64,000 bases of DNA, from the NCBI RefSeq assembly GCF_007066085.1, contig NZ_CP041405.1, forward strand, positions 6,293,501-6,357,500, given 5' to 3'. Source of the DNA: Paenibacillus thiaminolyticus (lineage in GTDB: Bacteria; Bacillota; Bacilli; Paenibacillales; Paenibacillaceae). Position numbers and translations under genes: made by a program. Position 1 is the first letter of the stretch; the number at the start of each line of letters is the position of its first letter. Below, in pieces: positions 46,135 to 56,549 of this stretch. The notes beneath the pieces are model-generated. The model saw nothing but the letters and a program-made list of their open reading frames with translations, had not been told where the DNA came from and did no database searches.

Positions 46135-47160
46135 ATGACATCACTAGACGGACATCATGAAGGGCAGCAGGCGCTGCCTTATCCCGGCAGTATTACGGAT
46201 GTGCCGGGCATTCGGATCGGCCATGCGCAGGACGAGGCCGCACTGACAGGCTGCACGGCCATCATGGCGGAGGAGGGCGCGATATGCGGCGTCGATGTCC
46301 GGGGCTCCGCTCCCGGCACGCGCGAGACCGAGCTGCTTCAGCCTACCGCGATGGTTCCGCATGTTCATGCGATCTGCCTGAGCGGGGGCAGCGCGTTCGG
46401 ACTGGAAGCCGCTCACGGCGTCATGCGGTATTTGCAGGAGCGCGGCATCGGGCTGGATGTCGGGGTAGGGAGGGTCCCTATCGTGCCGGGGGCGATACTG
46501 TTCGATCTCGCCATCGGCCGGCCCGATGTGACGCCGACGGCCGCCATGGGCTATGCCGCAGCGGCGTCTGCCTCCTCGTCTCCTCCGGCGCAAGGCAACG
46601 CGGGCGCTGGCATGGGAGCGACCGTCGGCAAGTATGCGGGGCCGGAACGGTCCATGAAGGGCGGCTTCGGCACCGCTTCCGTGAAGCTGCCGAGCGGGCT
46701 CGTCATCGGAGCGGCGGTCGCGGTGAACGCGGTGGGCGAGATCCGGCATCCGGGCCATCGCGGGACGGCGGCGGGAGCGCGAGGGGACGAGCCGGGCAGC
46801 TTCCTCGCGCCGCTTCGTTATCTGTCCGGGTTGGACAAGCCTTTCGCCGGAATGAAGCCAGGCACCAATACGACGATTGCGCTTGTCGCCTGCAACGCCA
46901 ATCTGACGAAGACGGAGATGAACAAGGTGGCGGAGATGGCGCATAACGGGCTCGCGAGAACAATCTTCCCGGTCCACACCATGTTCGACGGCGATACGGT
47001 GTTCGCCATGACGACCGGGGGCGTGGACGCCTCGGCCGATCTGGCCGGGATGTGGGCCGCGGAGACGCTGGCCTACGCGATTATCAATGCGGTTACGGCT
47101 GCCGAATCCGCGGGAGGGGTTCCGGCGGCGCGCGATTGGACGGCACAGCCGCCCCAATAA
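46135..47160 (+). CDS. P1-family peptidase (DmpA/NylC type)
   Basis: 341-residue Ntn-like hydrolase of peptidase family S58/P1, which self-cleaves before a nucleophilic Ser or Thr. The N-terminal half has PGIRIGHAQDEAALTGCTA and LSGGSAFGLEAAHGVMRYL. The probable cleavage site is in PGTNTTIALVACNANLTK near residue 240, with Thr as nucleophile. Members are aminopeptidases or amide-oligomer hydrolases. GGAAGGGGA lies before the ATG. It stands alone and converges on ldh. Confidence 0.88.
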   Translation: MTSLDGHHEGQQALPYPGSITDVPGIRIGHAQDEAALTGCTAIMAEEGAICGVDVRGSAPGTRETELLQPTAMVPHVHAICLSGGSAFGLEAAHGVMRYLQERGIGLDVGVGRVPIVPGAILFDLAIGRPDVTPTAAMGYAAAASASSSPPAQGNAGAGMGATVGKYAGPERSMKGGFGTASVKLPSGLVIGAAVAVNAVGEIRHPGHRGTAAGARGDEPGSFLAPLRYLSGLDKPFAGMKPGTNTTIALVACNANLTKTEMNKVAEMAHNGLARTIFPVHTMFDGDTVFAMTTGGVDASADLAGMWAAETLAYAIINAVTAAESAGGVPAARDWTAQPPQ

Positions 47161-47168
47161 AGCGCCAA

Positions 47169-47196
47169 AGCGCGCCGGACAGGATGCCGGCGCGCT
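47169..47196. terminator. Hairpin between convergent P1 peptidase and ldh
   Basis: AGCGCGCCGG pairs exactly with CCGGCGCGCT. No T-tract, but placed where both genes end. Confidence 0.6.
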
Positions 47197-47201
47197 CAGG
47201 C

Positions 47202-48170
<969 letters not shown>

Positions 48171-48248
48171 TTATGTACGTGTGTACGTATGTAAATTCAA
48201 GCATATACAGGGCCGCGTGCAACGTATCGGCAGTCATGCTGATACTTT

Positions 48249-48264
48249 AAATTGTAAACAATTT
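48249..48264. promoter_or_regulatory. Inverted repeat in ldh-csoR intergenic region
   Basis: AAATTGT-AA-ACAATTT, a 7+2+7 inverted repeat. It resembles a shortened Rex-type half-site pair (TTGT/ACAA) and could mediate redox control of ldh, but matches the Rex consensus only partly. Confidence 0.3.
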
Positions 48265-48309
48265 GCGGGTAACAATTCAAATTCAAATGAAAATCATGAA
48301 AAATAGGTA

Positions 48310-48338
48310 TTGCATAGGGTAGGGGGGTATGCTATGAT
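48310..48338 (+). promoter_or_regulatory. csoR promoter with CsoR operator in the spacer
   Basis: TTGCAT and TATGAT are 17 bases apart. Between them lies GCATA-N11-TATGC (48312-48332), G-rich as in known CsoR operators. Repressor binding here would block sigma-A directly. The in-frame ATG at 48334 falls inside the -10 box and so cannot be the start codon. Confidence 0.72.
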
Positions 48339-48360
48339 GAGTCCAAGAGGTGGTGATAAG

Positions 48361-48741
48361 ATGAGTTCCCGGGAAGACGCGCTTATCAGCAACGATGAAT
48401 CAGTCAACGGCATAGAGGCGGGGGCTGGCGAGACGGCCTGCCATCGCCCTGAGGCAACTGGCGAACGGAAGAGCCATCATTCGGCCGAGATGAAGAAGAA
48501 GCTGATTCACCGTCTGAACCGCATCGAAGGGCAAGTGCGCGGCGTCAAGTCGATGATCGATAAGGATACGTATTGCGATGAGGTGCTGCATCAGATCGCG
48601 TCGATCCAATCGGCGTTATATTCCGTTGGACGGCTCCTGCTCGAAGGCCATATGAAGAGCTGCGTTATTGAACGGCTTCAAGATGGCGATGATGAAGTCA
48701 TTGATGAGCTGCTCGTTACGATACACAAATTATTGAAATAG
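48361..48741 (+). CDS. csoR: Copper-sensing repressor CsoR
   Basis: Tetrameric all-helical repressor released from DNA by Cu(I). 126 residues from ATG 48361, chosen because AGGTGGTG lies before it and the longer frame starts inside the promoter. The CsoR metal triad is present: Cys in DTYCDEVL, His in LEGHMKS and Cys four residues later in SCVIERL. The first 45 residues form a polar extension not typical of short CsoRs. copZ follows 66 bases later in the same direction. Confidence 0.9.
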   Translation: MSSREDALISNDESVNGIEAGAGETACHRPEATGERKSHHSAEMKKKLIHRLNRIEGQVRGVKSMIDKDTYCDEVLHQIASIQSALYSVGRLLLEGHMKSCVIERLQDGDDEVIDELLVTIHKLLK

Positions 48742-48807
48742 CAGGGCGTGTTCACAAAGGTCGGACCTTTTGCACAACCTCTAATCCATCCTGAGGAGGA
48801 ATTAACA

Positions 48808-49011
48808 ATGACTGAAGTAACTTGGAAGGTAGAAGGCATGACATGCGGACACTGCAAGCAGGCGGTCGAGAAGGCGGTTCAGGAGGCCGGCGGCGAGGCG
48901 CAGGTCGATCTCGGCTCCAAGCAGGTGAAGATTATGTACGAAGCGGCGAAGGTTCAGCCGGAGAAGATTCGGGAAGCGATCGAGGATCAAGGCTACGACG
49001 TCGTTTCTTAA
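48808..49011 (+). CDS. copZ: Copper chaperone CopZ
   Basis: 67-residue heavy-metal-associated (HMA) domain with the Cu(I)-binding motif GMTCGHC at residues 10-16. It hands Cu(I) to CopA and to CsoR. I chose ATG 48808 after GAGGAGG. The upstream in-frame extension to 48748 lacks a ribosome site. Probably transcribed with csoR from the CsoR-controlled promoter. A terminator separates it from copA. Confidence 0.93.
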   Translation: MTEVTWKVEGMTCGHCKQAVEKAVQEAGGEAQVDLGSKQVKIMYEAAKVQPEKIREAIEDQGYDVVS

Positions 49012-49054
49012 GCGGCGGAAGCGGATGTGGCCGCTAGCATCCATCCATTATAGA

Positions 49055-49082
49055 GGAACTCCTTGCGGGGAGTTTTCTTTTT
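49055..49082 (+). terminator. Terminator between copZ and copA
   Basis: GGAACTCC/GGGGAGTT stem with a T-rich tail. Confidence 0.8.
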
Positions 49083-49085
49083 CGC

Positions 49086-49112
49086 TTGGAATATAGGGTG
49101 CAGGGGTATACT
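49086..49112 (+). promoter_or_regulatory. copA promoter with CsoR operator
   Basis: TTGGAA and TATACT lie 15 bases apart, a short spacer. The span 49093-49112 matches the csoR operator at 16 of 20 positions (ATAGGGT, three variable bases, GGGGTAT, then CT). Independent CsoR control of copA is inferred. Confidence 0.65.
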
Positions 49113-49133
49113 GAATAAAAGGAGTGACACAGA

Positions 49134-51536
49134 ATGGCATCCAAGCAGCAGACCGTCAAAATCGAAGGCATGACCTGCGCTGCTTGCGCGACCCGGATCG
49201 AAAAGGGATTGAGCCGGATGGACGGCGTCGTGAAGGCGAACGTGAATTTGGCGGCAGAGCAAGCGACGGTGGAATATGACGAAGGACAGCTCTCGCTTCA
49301 GCAGGTCACGGATAAGATTGAGAAGCTGGGCTACAAGGTTCCGGCGGAGACGCTTGATGTGGACATCGAAGGGATGACGTGTGCGGCGTGCGCGACCCGG
49401 ATTGAGAAAGGGTTGAAGCGTCTGCCGGGGGTCGACTCCGCCAATGTCAATCTGGCCGCCGAATCGGCCCGCATTACCTTTACCGGCTTGCGTCCGGAAG
49501 ATATATTGCAGAAGATCGAACAGCTCGGCTATAAGGGCAAGGTGAAGACGGGGGAAGCGGGAGCGGAGGGGGCGCCGAACCGGACCGCGTTGCGGCTGCG
49601 CAACTCGTTCATCATCTCCGCTATCTTGTCGGTGCCGCTGCTCTGGTCGATGGTAGGACACTTCTCGTTCACCTCGTGGATCTGGGTGCCGGAATGGTTC
49701 ATGAATCCATGGGTGCAGATGATATTGGCCGCGCCCGTTCAGTTCATTATCGGCGCCCGCTTCTACAGCGGGGCGTACAAGGCGCTGCGCAACGGCAGCG
49801 CAAATATGGACGTGCTCGTCGCGCTCGGAACGTCAGCCGCCTATTTCTATAGCGTCTATCTCGTATGGGAATGGATACGGGGGGGAACCCATCATCCGGA
49901 TATGTACTTCGAGACGAGTGCGGTGCTGATTACCCTTATCCTGCTCGGGAAATGGTTCGAAGCGGCGGCCAAGGGCCGTTCTTCGCAAGCGATACGCGCC
50001 TTGATCGGCCTGCGGGCGAAGACGGCCACCGTCATCCGCGACGGCATCGAGCAGGAAGTGCCGGTGGATGATGTGCAGGTCGGCGACCGCGTCATCGTGC
50101 GGCCCGGTTCGAAGATACCGGTCGACGGCATCGTGCTTGACGGCACATCGACGATCGACGAATCGATGCTGACCGGCGAGAGCGTTCCGGTCGAGAAGGA
50201 GCCGGGCGACCGCGTGTACGGCGCGACGGTGAACGCGCAGGGCGCCTTCACGATGGAGGCGACGCAGGTCGGCGCCGAGACCGCGCTGGCGCAAATTATC
50301 CGCATCGTCGAGGAAGCGCAAGGCTCGAAAGCCCCGATACAGCGCATTGCCGACAAAATATCCGGCGTCTTCGTGCCGATCGTCGTCGGTATCGCCGTTG
50401 TCGTCTTCGGTCTGTGGTACTTCGCGATTGCGCCCGGCAACTTCGGGGAAGCGCTGGAGAAGCTGATCGCCGTGCTCGTGATCGCCTGCCCTTGTGCGCT
50501 CGGCCTGGCTACACCGACCTCGATTATGGCGGGGACGGGGCGTGCCGCGGAATACGGCATTCTGTTCCGCGGGGGCGAGCAGTTGGAAGGAGCGTACCGG
50601 GTGCAGACCGTCGTGCTTGACAAGACGGGCACCGTAACCGAAGGCGAGCCTTCCCTGACTGACTTCATCGCGAATGTTCCGGAACGCGAGCAAGAGCTGG
50701 CGCTCTTGGTGGCTGCCGCCGAGCGGCGATCGGAGCATCCGCTCGCCCAGGCGATCGTGAAGGGCCTCGACGCCAAGGGCTTGCGGGCGCTTACGCCGGA
50801 ATCGTTCCAGGCGGAGCCCGGCTTCGGCATTATAGCCCGGGTTGATGGGCATGATATCGTTATCGGCACGCGGAACCTGCTGCGGAAGCAGGGCATTGAT
50901 GCAGAGGAAGCCGAAGCGGAGCTGCAGCGGCTGGAGATCGAGGGCAAGACGGCGATGCTTGTCGCGGTTGACGGGCGCTGGGAAGGCATCGTGGCCGTAG
51001 CGGATCAGGTGAAGGCATCCTCGAAGGCAGCGATCAGCCGCCTGCACGGCATGGGCATCCGCGTCGTCATGATGACGGGTGACAATGAGCGAACGGCGCG
51101 AGCCATCGCCGGCCAGGTCGGGCTGGACGACGTGTTCGCCGAGGTCCTTCCCGAACAGAAGGCGCAGCATGTCCGCGAGCTGCAGCAGAACGGCACCGTC
51201 GTCGCGATGGTGGGCGACGGCATCAATGATGCGCCGGCGCTCGCGGCGGCGGATATCGGGTTCGCGATCGGAACCGGAACGGACGTGGCGATGGAGACGG
51301 CCGGCGTCACGCTGATGCGCGGAGACTTGAACGGCATCGCCGACGCGATGGAGATGAGCCGGCGGACGATGCGGAACATCAAGCAGAATCTGTTCTGGGC
51401 GCTCGTCTACAACAGTCTGGGCATCCCGGTGGCGGCAGCCGGCCTGCTGGCTCCTTGGCTTGCGGGCGCGGCGATGGCCTTCAGCTCCGTATCGGTCGTG
51501 CTCAATGCGCTGCGGCTGCAGCGTGTCAAATTGTAA
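49134..51536 (+). CDS. copA: Copper-exporting P-type ATPase CopA
   Basis: Pumps Cu(I) out of the cell using ATP. 800 residues: two N-terminal HMA domains each with [15 protein letters not shown] (near residues 11 and 79), eight predicted membrane helices, the transport motif CPC in [14 protein letters not shown] near 452, actuator TGES, phosphorylation site DKTGT near 496, and hinge GDGINDAPA near 697. AAAGGAGTG precedes the ATG. It has its own CsoR-like promoter behind the copZ terminator. Confidence 0.97.
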   Translation: MASKQQTVKIEGMTCAACATRIEKGLSRMDGVVKANVNLAAEQATVEYDEGQLSLQQVTDKIEKLGYKVPAETLDVDIEGMTCAACATRIEKGLKRLPGVDSANVNLAAESARITFTGLRPEDILQKIEQLGYKGKVKTGEAGAEGAPNRTALRLRNSFIISAILSVPLLWSMVGHFSFTSWIWVPEWFMNPWVQMILAAPVQFIIGARFYSGAYKALRNGSANMDVLVALGTSAAYFYSVYLVWEWIRGGTHHPDMYFETSAVLITLILLGKWFEAAAKGRSSQAIRALIGLRAKTATVIRDGIEQEVPVDDVQVGDRVIVRPGSKIPVDGIVLDGTSTIDESMLTGESVPVEKEPGDRVYGATVNAQGAFTMEATQVGAETALAQIIRIVEEAQGSKAPIQRIADKISGVFVPIVVGIAVVVFGLWYFAIAPGNFGEALEKLIAVLVIACPCALGLATPTSIMAGTGRAAEYGILFRGGEQLEGAYRVQTVVLDKTGTVTEGEPSLTDFIANVPEREQELALLVAAAERRSEHPLAQAIVKGLDAKGLRALTPESFQAEPGFGIIARVDGHDIVIGTRNLLRKQGIDAEEAEAELQRLEIEGKTAMLVAVDGRWEGIVAVADQVKASSKAAISRLHGMGIRVVMMTGDNERTARAIAGQVGLDDVFAEVLPEQKAQHVRELQQNGTVVAMVGDGINDAPALAAADIGFAIGTGTDVAMETAGVTLMRGDLNGIADAMEMSRRTMRNIKQNLFWALVYNSLGIPVAAAGLLAPWLAGAAMAFSSVSVVLNALRLQRVKL

Positions 51537-51613
51537 CCGGAAAGTCAAGGTTTTCAAGGCCGTGCCCGCATGGTATGATCGGATTACGGTCATAAGGTTA
51601 AGGGGGAACGAGC

Positions 51614-51904
51614 ATGCACTTACGGGTGACAGCGGAAGCGAGTCAACGCTTTCAATCAGATTGGGGCTATACAGCAGGGGATACCGTGCGCATCTTCGTC
51701 CGATATAGCGGATTCAGTGCATCCGGGCCCTATTCCTTCGGCATAATGAAGGATCAGCCGCAGCATCCGGCGGTGTCGGAGACGGTAGACGGAATTACCT
51801 TTTTCATGGAGGAAAACGATCTGTGGTTCCTGGACAACCGCGAGCTGGTGCTGGATGCGAATGGCGAGGACATCGTCATCGTCCATGACGGTATGGCGAT
51901 CTGA
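51614..51904 (+). CDS. HesB/YneR-like protein without cysteines
   Basis: 96-residue protein resembling the HesB/IscA-like YneR group (opening LRVTAEASQRFQSDWGYT, then GDTVRIFVRYSG). Unlike true A-type iron-sulphur carriers it has no Cys at all, so it cannot bind a cluster in the classical way. Function unknown. AAGGGGG precedes the ATG. It follows copA by 77 bases and is closed by a terminator. Confidence 0.78.
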   Translation: MHLRVTAEASQRFQSDWGYTAGDTVRIFVRYSGFSASGPYSFGIMKDQPQHPAVSETVDGITFFMEENDLWFLDNRELVLDANGEDIVIVHDGMAI

Positions 51905-51975
51905 CGGACGCGTTACAGGAGAGACTGTCCTCCGTCGCGATGATGGATAAGAATAGAAGCATTGCAGATGGAAGC

Positions 51976-52009
51976 AAGACTGCCGGGATCATTCCTGGCA
52001 GTCTTTTTT
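51976..52009 (+). terminator. Terminator after the HesB-like gene
   Basis: AAGACTGCC.GG pairs with CC.GGCAGTCTT, followed by T6. Confidence 0.9.
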
Positions 52010-52125
52010 CGTTGTCCGCCCCTGCTATCATCTGTGGCCTGACGAAAGCAATCTCGTCCTGATTTTTCTGTACCGGTTGACAAGGATACGCTATGTCCCG
52101 TGAAATGAAATGAGGCAAAAAGAAC

Positions 52126-52154
52126 TTGTCATTCCGCGCGCTTGCGTATATAAT
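52126..52154 (+). promoter_or_regulatory. Sigma-A promoter for the metE leader
   Basis: TTGTCA, 17 bases, TATAAT. The start of transcription near 52161 precedes the riboswitch. Confidence 0.75.
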
Positions 52155-52204
52155 CATTCTCAATCGGACGAACGCCTCTGCTGAGGCACAGTCCGGATCA
52201 ACAA

Positions 52205-52375
52205 CATAGGGGAACAGGTGCTTTGCGTAACGGCAAAGCTTAATAGGGAAGCCGGTTCGAAGCCGGCGCGGTCCCGCCACTGTGACAGACGAGGCGCGGC
52301 TTATGAAGCCACTGGTCGATTGACCGGGAAGGCTGCCGCCACCGATGACGCTGAAGCCAGGAGACCTGCCTGTTC
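52205..52375 (+). ncRNA. Cobalamin riboswitch controlling metE
   Basis: Carries the conserved blocks of the cobalamin element: AATAGGGAAGCCGG at 52242, GCCACTGT at 52276 and GAAGCCAGGAGACCTGCC at 52352 (B12 box). A leader hairpin CGGAC..GTCCG precedes it (52165-52195). Cobalamin binding should reduce expression of the B12-independent enzyme MetE when B12 is available. Confidence 0.92.
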
Positions 52376-52490
52376 TGACAGCACTGTTTGTACCTACGGG
52401 AGATAGGGAAGTGTTCGTAGACTGGATAGCTCGGTTCGCATGCATGTGCACGGTCGGGTCTTATTCAATGCTCCGTTACGGACGTTTACG

Positions 52491-52527
52491 GGACATCTCT
52501 GTGCCTAGGGCTGGGATGTCCTTTTTT
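52491..52527 (+). terminator. Intrinsic terminator downstream of the riboswitch
   Basis: GGACATC pairs with GATGTCC, then T6, about 175 bases before metE. It fits the regulated terminator of a transcription-attenuating cobalamin riboswitch. Confidence 0.82.
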
Positions 52528-52703
52528 GCGTATGGTGATAGCGGCTCTATGCGTTCAGGGCGGGAAGCAGCCTGTCCCGAAGGAGCATGAAGACCCGCGG
52601 CAGGGTGTATTGCGATTTAATTCCTTGTTAACGGATAAGAATTATTGAATTTATTTTCCCTGTACTCCCGCTAGGAAGTTCCGATAAGGAGAGGAGACGC
52701 GAC

Positions 52704-55022
52704 ATGGCAAAAGGGCAAGTGATGACGAGTGTATCCGGGTATCCGCGCATCGGATACGACCGGGAATGGAAGAAGGCGTTGGAGCAGTATTGGGCAGGCA
52801 AGCTGACGTTAAGCGAGCTGGAGGCGGAGATGGAGCGGATCGAGCTGCTTCGCCTGGCGAAGCTGAAGGAGGAAGGCATCGATTTCATTCCTGTCAATGA
52901 TTTCTCCTGGTATGATCATGTTCTCGATATGACGGCCATGTTCGGGCTGATCCCGGAACGGTTCGGCTACGAGGGCGGTCCGATTACCGCGGATCTGATG
53001 TTCGCGCTCGCGCGCGGCACGGAGACGGCGGTCGCCTGCGAGATGACCAAATGGTTCAATACAAACTACCACTATATCGTTCCGGAATGGGAAGGGAAGC
53101 CACCGGTGCTGACCGAGAATCGGCCGCTAGCCTCGTACCGGAGAGCGAAGGAGAAGCTGGGCATCGAAGGGAAGCCGGTGCTGGTCGGCCCGTACACCTA
53201 TGTCCGCTTCATCAAGGGCATCCCGCAAGGCGAACGCCGGCAGGTGCTTGATCAGTTCGCTGATGTGTACGGCCGGATCTTGCATGAACTGGAGGCGGAA
53301 GGGGTCTCCTGCGTGCAGCTCGATGAGCCGGCCTTCGTGAAGCCGATGACGGCGGACGATTGGCAGGCGGCTCAAGCCGTATACGAGCGGCTTCGCCTAG
53401 CGGCGCCGGGCTTGACCATCTGGGTGCAGACGTATTTCGATTCGGTCTCGGGACTCGATTCGTTCCTGCAGCTCCCGGTGGATGTCTACGGCCTCGACTT
53501 CGTCCACGGGGAGGAGCGGAACGAAGCGGCGCTTCGCCAGACCGGCATTCCGTCCGGGAAGCGCGTCGCCTTCGGCATCATTGACGGGCGCAATATTTGG
53601 CGGGCCGACTTGCTTGCGGCGGCAACCTGGCTGGAGTCGATCGAGCCGATCGTGCCGCGGTCGCACTGGATCGTGCAGCCGTCCTGCAGTCTGCTGCATG
53701 TGCCGCTGACGGCGGAGCGGGAGGAAGCGCTGCCGGGGTATGTCCGCGGAGCGCTTGCATTCGCGGACGAGAAGGTGGCCGAGACGGTGCGGCTGGCCGC
53801 CCATCTGTCCGAGCCGACGGCGGAGAGCGCGGCACTGCTGGAAGCGAGCGCGGCTGACGTTCTCGCCTGGCGCGAGGAGCCGGCGCGGAAGCGTCCGCAT
53901 GTCGTCGAGGCGGTAGAGCGCCTGATCCGGGATGCGGAGGCCGATGGCGGCCGCCGCGCGCCGTATGAGCAGCGGCGCGCAGCGCAGCGCCGCCGTTGGC
54001 CGGAGCTGCCGCTGTTGCCGACGACGACAATCGGCAGTCTTCCGCAGACGGCGGAGATTCGCAAGGCGCGGCTCCGCTTCCGTAAGGGCGAATGGAGCGC
54101 CGGGGCGTATGAGTCCTTCCTGCGCCAGGAAATCGAGCGTTGGGTGCGGATTCAGGAAGAGATCGGCATCGATGTGCTCGTGCACGGTGAATTCGAGCGT
54201 ACGGACATGGTCGAATATTTCGGGGAGAAGCTGGACGGCTTCGTCTTTACGAAGTTCGGGTGGGTGCAGTCATATGGCTCCCGCTGCGTCAAGCCGCCGA
54301 TTCTGTACGGCGATGTGGCTTTCCGCGAAGCGATGACCGTAGCGGAGACGGCGTATGCCCAATCATTGACGAAGCGGCCTGTGAAGGGAATGCTGACCGG
54401 ACCGGTCACGATTCTCAATTGGTCCTTCGTGCGCGACGATGTTCCGCGCGAGCAGTGCGCTTATCAGCTTGCTTACGCGCTGCGCCAGGAGATTCAGGAG
54501 CTGGAGCAGGCGGGAATCGGCATGATCCAGGTCGATGAGCCGGCCGTGAAGGAAGGGATGCCCCTGAAGGCCGAGGATGCGGCGCGTTACCGGGAATGGG
54601 CGGTGCTCGCGTTCCTGCTGGCGACGAATGGGGCCGTGCCGGAGACGCAGATTCATACGCATATGTGCTACTGCGATTTCTCCGATATGGTGGAGACGAT
54701 TCGCCGCATGGATGCGGATGTCATCTCGCTGGAGACAGCGCGCAGCGGCGGAGACATGGTTGATACGCTAAGGAAGGAGCGGTATGAGCTCGGCATCGGC
54801 TTGGGCGTCTATGATATTCACAGTCCGCGCGTCCCATCCGTAGGGGAGATCGAGCGCTTCATCGAGACCGCGCTGACGGTGCTGCCGGCCGAGTCGTTCT
54901 GGATTAACCCGGATTGCGGGCTTAAGACGCGCAATGAGCCAGAGACCGTAGCCGCGCTCAAGCATATGGTGGAAGCGACGGTGTCGGTGCGCCAAGCCCG
55001 TTCCGCGGCAGCGAAGCGGTAA
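52704..55022 (+). CDS. metE: Cobalamin-independent methionine synthase
   Basis: Transfers the methyl group from methyl-tetrahydrofolate (polyglutamate) to homocysteine without B12. 772 residues in two barrels. The C-terminal barrel keeps the zinc ligands: His and Cys in IHTHMCYCDF near 650 and Cys in NPDCGLKTR near 735. AAGGAGAGGAG precedes the ATG. The cobalamin riboswitch upstream fits this role: the cell makes MetE only when B12, and hence the B12-dependent isozyme, is short. Confidence 0.96.
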   Translation: MAKGQVMTSVSGYPRIGYDREWKKALEQYWAGKLTLSELEAEMERIELLRLAKLKEEGIDFIPVNDFSWYDHVLDMTAMFGLIPERFGYEGGPITADLMFALARGTETAVACEMTKWFNTNYHYIVPEWEGKPPVLTENRPLASYRRAKEKLGIEGKPVLVGPYTYVRFIKGIPQGERRQVLDQFADVYGRILHELEAEGVSCVQLDEPAFVKPMTADDWQAAQAVYERLRLAAPGLTIWVQTYFDSVSGLDSFLQLPVDVYGLDFVHGEERNEAALRQTGIPSGKRVAFGIIDGRNIWRADLLAAATWLESIEPIVPRSHWIVQPSCSLLHVPLTAEREEALPGYVRGALAFADEKVAETVRLAAHLSEPTAESAALLEASAADVLAWREEPARKRPHVVEAVERLIRDAEADGGRRAPYEQRRAAQRRRWPELPLLPTTTIGSLPQTAEIRKARLRFRKGEWSAGAYESFLRQEIERWVRIQEEIGIDVLVHGEFERTDMVEYFGEKLDGFVFTKFGWVQSYGSRCVKPPILYGDVAFREAMTVAETAYAQSLTKRPVKGMLTGPVTILNWSFVRDDVPREQCAYQLAYALRQEIQELEQAGIGMIQVDEPAVKEGMPLKAEDAARYREWAVLAFLLATNGAVPETQIHTHMCYCDFSDMVETIRRMDADVISLETARSGGDMVDTLRKERYELGIGLGVYDIHSPRVPSVGEIERFIETALTVLPAESFWINPDCGLKTRNEPETVAALKHMVEATVSVRQARSAAAKR

Positions 55023-55201
55023 GCCGGCGTGACGCGAGCGCGGGCGAGGCAGGCTCGGCTTACGGTGCCATGAAGCCGCGATGAGGATAGCCTAGCCTTG
55101 CCCGCATGGCTGCATCTCTCGCCATCGCGCCTCCCGTCATTGTGCTTCCCGTCACCGCGCTTCCGCCTTCGCGGATGCGCGGCGGCTGGGCGGCCTGCTG
55201 C

Positions 55202-55704
55202 CTACAGGAGCGACTCCGCTCCGTCAATGATGTTCTGGGCGCCGGTAATGTGGCTGGAGGCATCCGATACGAGGAACGCCACCAGATCGGCGACCTGCTC
55301 GGGCTTGCTGGGCCCATGTTCAAGCGGCTGGCAGCCTTGGGGATACTCGACCGGGATCGTGATGCGGTCTACGGACGGTCTTCGGTCCGTATTTTCAATG
55401 ATATGGGTCTCGATGGCCCCGGGGCAGATGACATTCACGCGAATCCGATAGCGGGCCAGTTCTAGCGCCGCCATTTTGGCGAAGGCGATGTGGCCCGCTT
55501 TGGATGTGCTGTAGGCGCTCATTCCAAATCCGGAAAACTTGCGGCTTCCTTGATCGCGCTCTCGACGCGGGAAGCATCCTTCAGGTCGACATCGTACGTG
55601 ATCGCCCGCCCTGGATAGAGGGCGTTCATCTGCTGTTCCGCCTCATAGGTCCGATCATCCTTCCGCTCGAGCAACGCGACGGTCATGCCCGCTTTCGCTT
55701 TTGC
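55202..55704 (-). pseudogene. Short-chain dehydrogenase, truncated and internally deleted
   Basis: On the minus strand the 5' part encodes AKAKAGMTVALLERKDDRTY through SAIKEAASFPDLE, then stops at TGA 55519-55521. The C-terminal part opens at ATG 55522 in another frame: MSAYSTSKAGHIAFAKMAAL, with YxxxK, and ends at 55202. The Gly-rich N-terminus, the NNAG region and the catalytic Ser are missing, roughly 70-80 codons lost in the middle. A remnant, not a functional enzyme. Confidence 0.8.
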
Positions 55705-55836
55705 TACCTATTACCTCTGTAAATAGGTCCGAAAACAGAGGAAAGCAAAGGCATTCCATGTTATAATGGAACTGTAAGCGAATACATTATACTTGTTTCC
55801 TGAACACGATACAGGAACGGGAGAAAGGTGGGTTCG

Positions 55837-56310
55837 ATGATGCGGTGGTTCAAGCGACGCAAGCCTTCTGCCCCCCGGCAAGAAGCGGTTCATGTTACGT
55901 TGGACGAGGTGAAGCGGGCGGTGCTCCAGTATGAGCAGGATATGCAGGAGCAAATACCCCGGACCACGCTGCTCCGTCCCGACCAAAGCATTGATTTGTC
56001 CCGATTGAAGCGTTACCTCGGCGGAATTTCGGATCAGCGCTTTTATATGTCCCGTATGACTTATGAGATTTTTGAGGAACAAGACATGCATATTCCGCTG
56101 TCCCTTGACGTTGTACAGGCGGCAGTTGACGATTATTTGGACCATCACGATGATTTGCCGGTCATTCCGGGAACCCGGAACCGCCAAGTTCATTACGACA
56201 AGCTGATCGAACGGCATTATTTAAAAGAGAAGCCGTCGATTCCGCTCTATTTGACGACAGAGCAGTTCATGCTGACCCATGAGCCCGACTGGACGGGGCG
56301 GCTGCACTAA
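55837..56310 (+). CDS. DUF3939 family protein
   Basis: 157-residue protein similar to the DUF3939 family of Bacillales: HVTLDEVKRAVLQYEQDM, RLKRYLGGISDQRFYMSR and YEIFEEQ are recognisable. No signal, membrane helix or enzyme motif is seen. Function unknown. AAAGGTGG precedes two consecutive Met codons (55837, 55840). Either may be used. A GTG at 55828 lies within the ribosome site. A terminator follows about 85 bases later. Confidence 0.75.
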   Translation: MMRWFKRRKPSAPRQEAVHVTLDEVKRAVLQYEQDMQEQIPRTTLLRPDQSIDLSRLKRYLGGISDQRFYMSRMTYEIFEEQDMHIPLSLDVVQAAVDDYLDHHDDLPVIPGTRNRQVHYDKLIERHYLKEKPSIPLYLTTEQFMLTHEPDWTGRLH

Positions 56311-56393
56311 CCTGTGCGCAAGGCAGCAGCGCGAAGATAACAGGCACCGCGTCGCCTGCTGCCGTGGATATAGGCACGATGGGGATGCACAAG

Positions 56394-56427
56394 ACCGGAG
56401 TTCCCGCAACGGGAGCTTCGGTTTTTT
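56394..56427 (+). terminator. Terminator after the DUF3939 gene
   Basis: ACCG.AG.TCCC pairs with GGGA.CT.CGGT, followed by T6. Confidence 0.85.
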
Positions 56428-56549
56428 CATGGAGAAATGGCGGCTTGTTACATGATTCGGTCAGGCCGGATGGATTCGAACGAATGGAGTGAAAATGGAT
56501 GCGGACCGCGGAAATGATGGGAACGGACCGAGGAGTATTCTAAATCTTT

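Noticed and set aside
45003..46160. 385-codon plus-strand frame opposite the nitrilase gene
   Set aside because: Antisense shadow. The minus-strand nitrilase has a full catalytic triad and ribosome site.
49833..51593. 586-codon minus-strand frame opposite copA
   Set aside because: Arg/His-rich shadow of the GC-rich copA gene on the other strand. No motif or ribosome site, while copA is complete.
56221..56430. Minus-strand 69-codon frame near the DUF3939 gene
   Set aside because: It covers the terminator stem and has no ribosome site.
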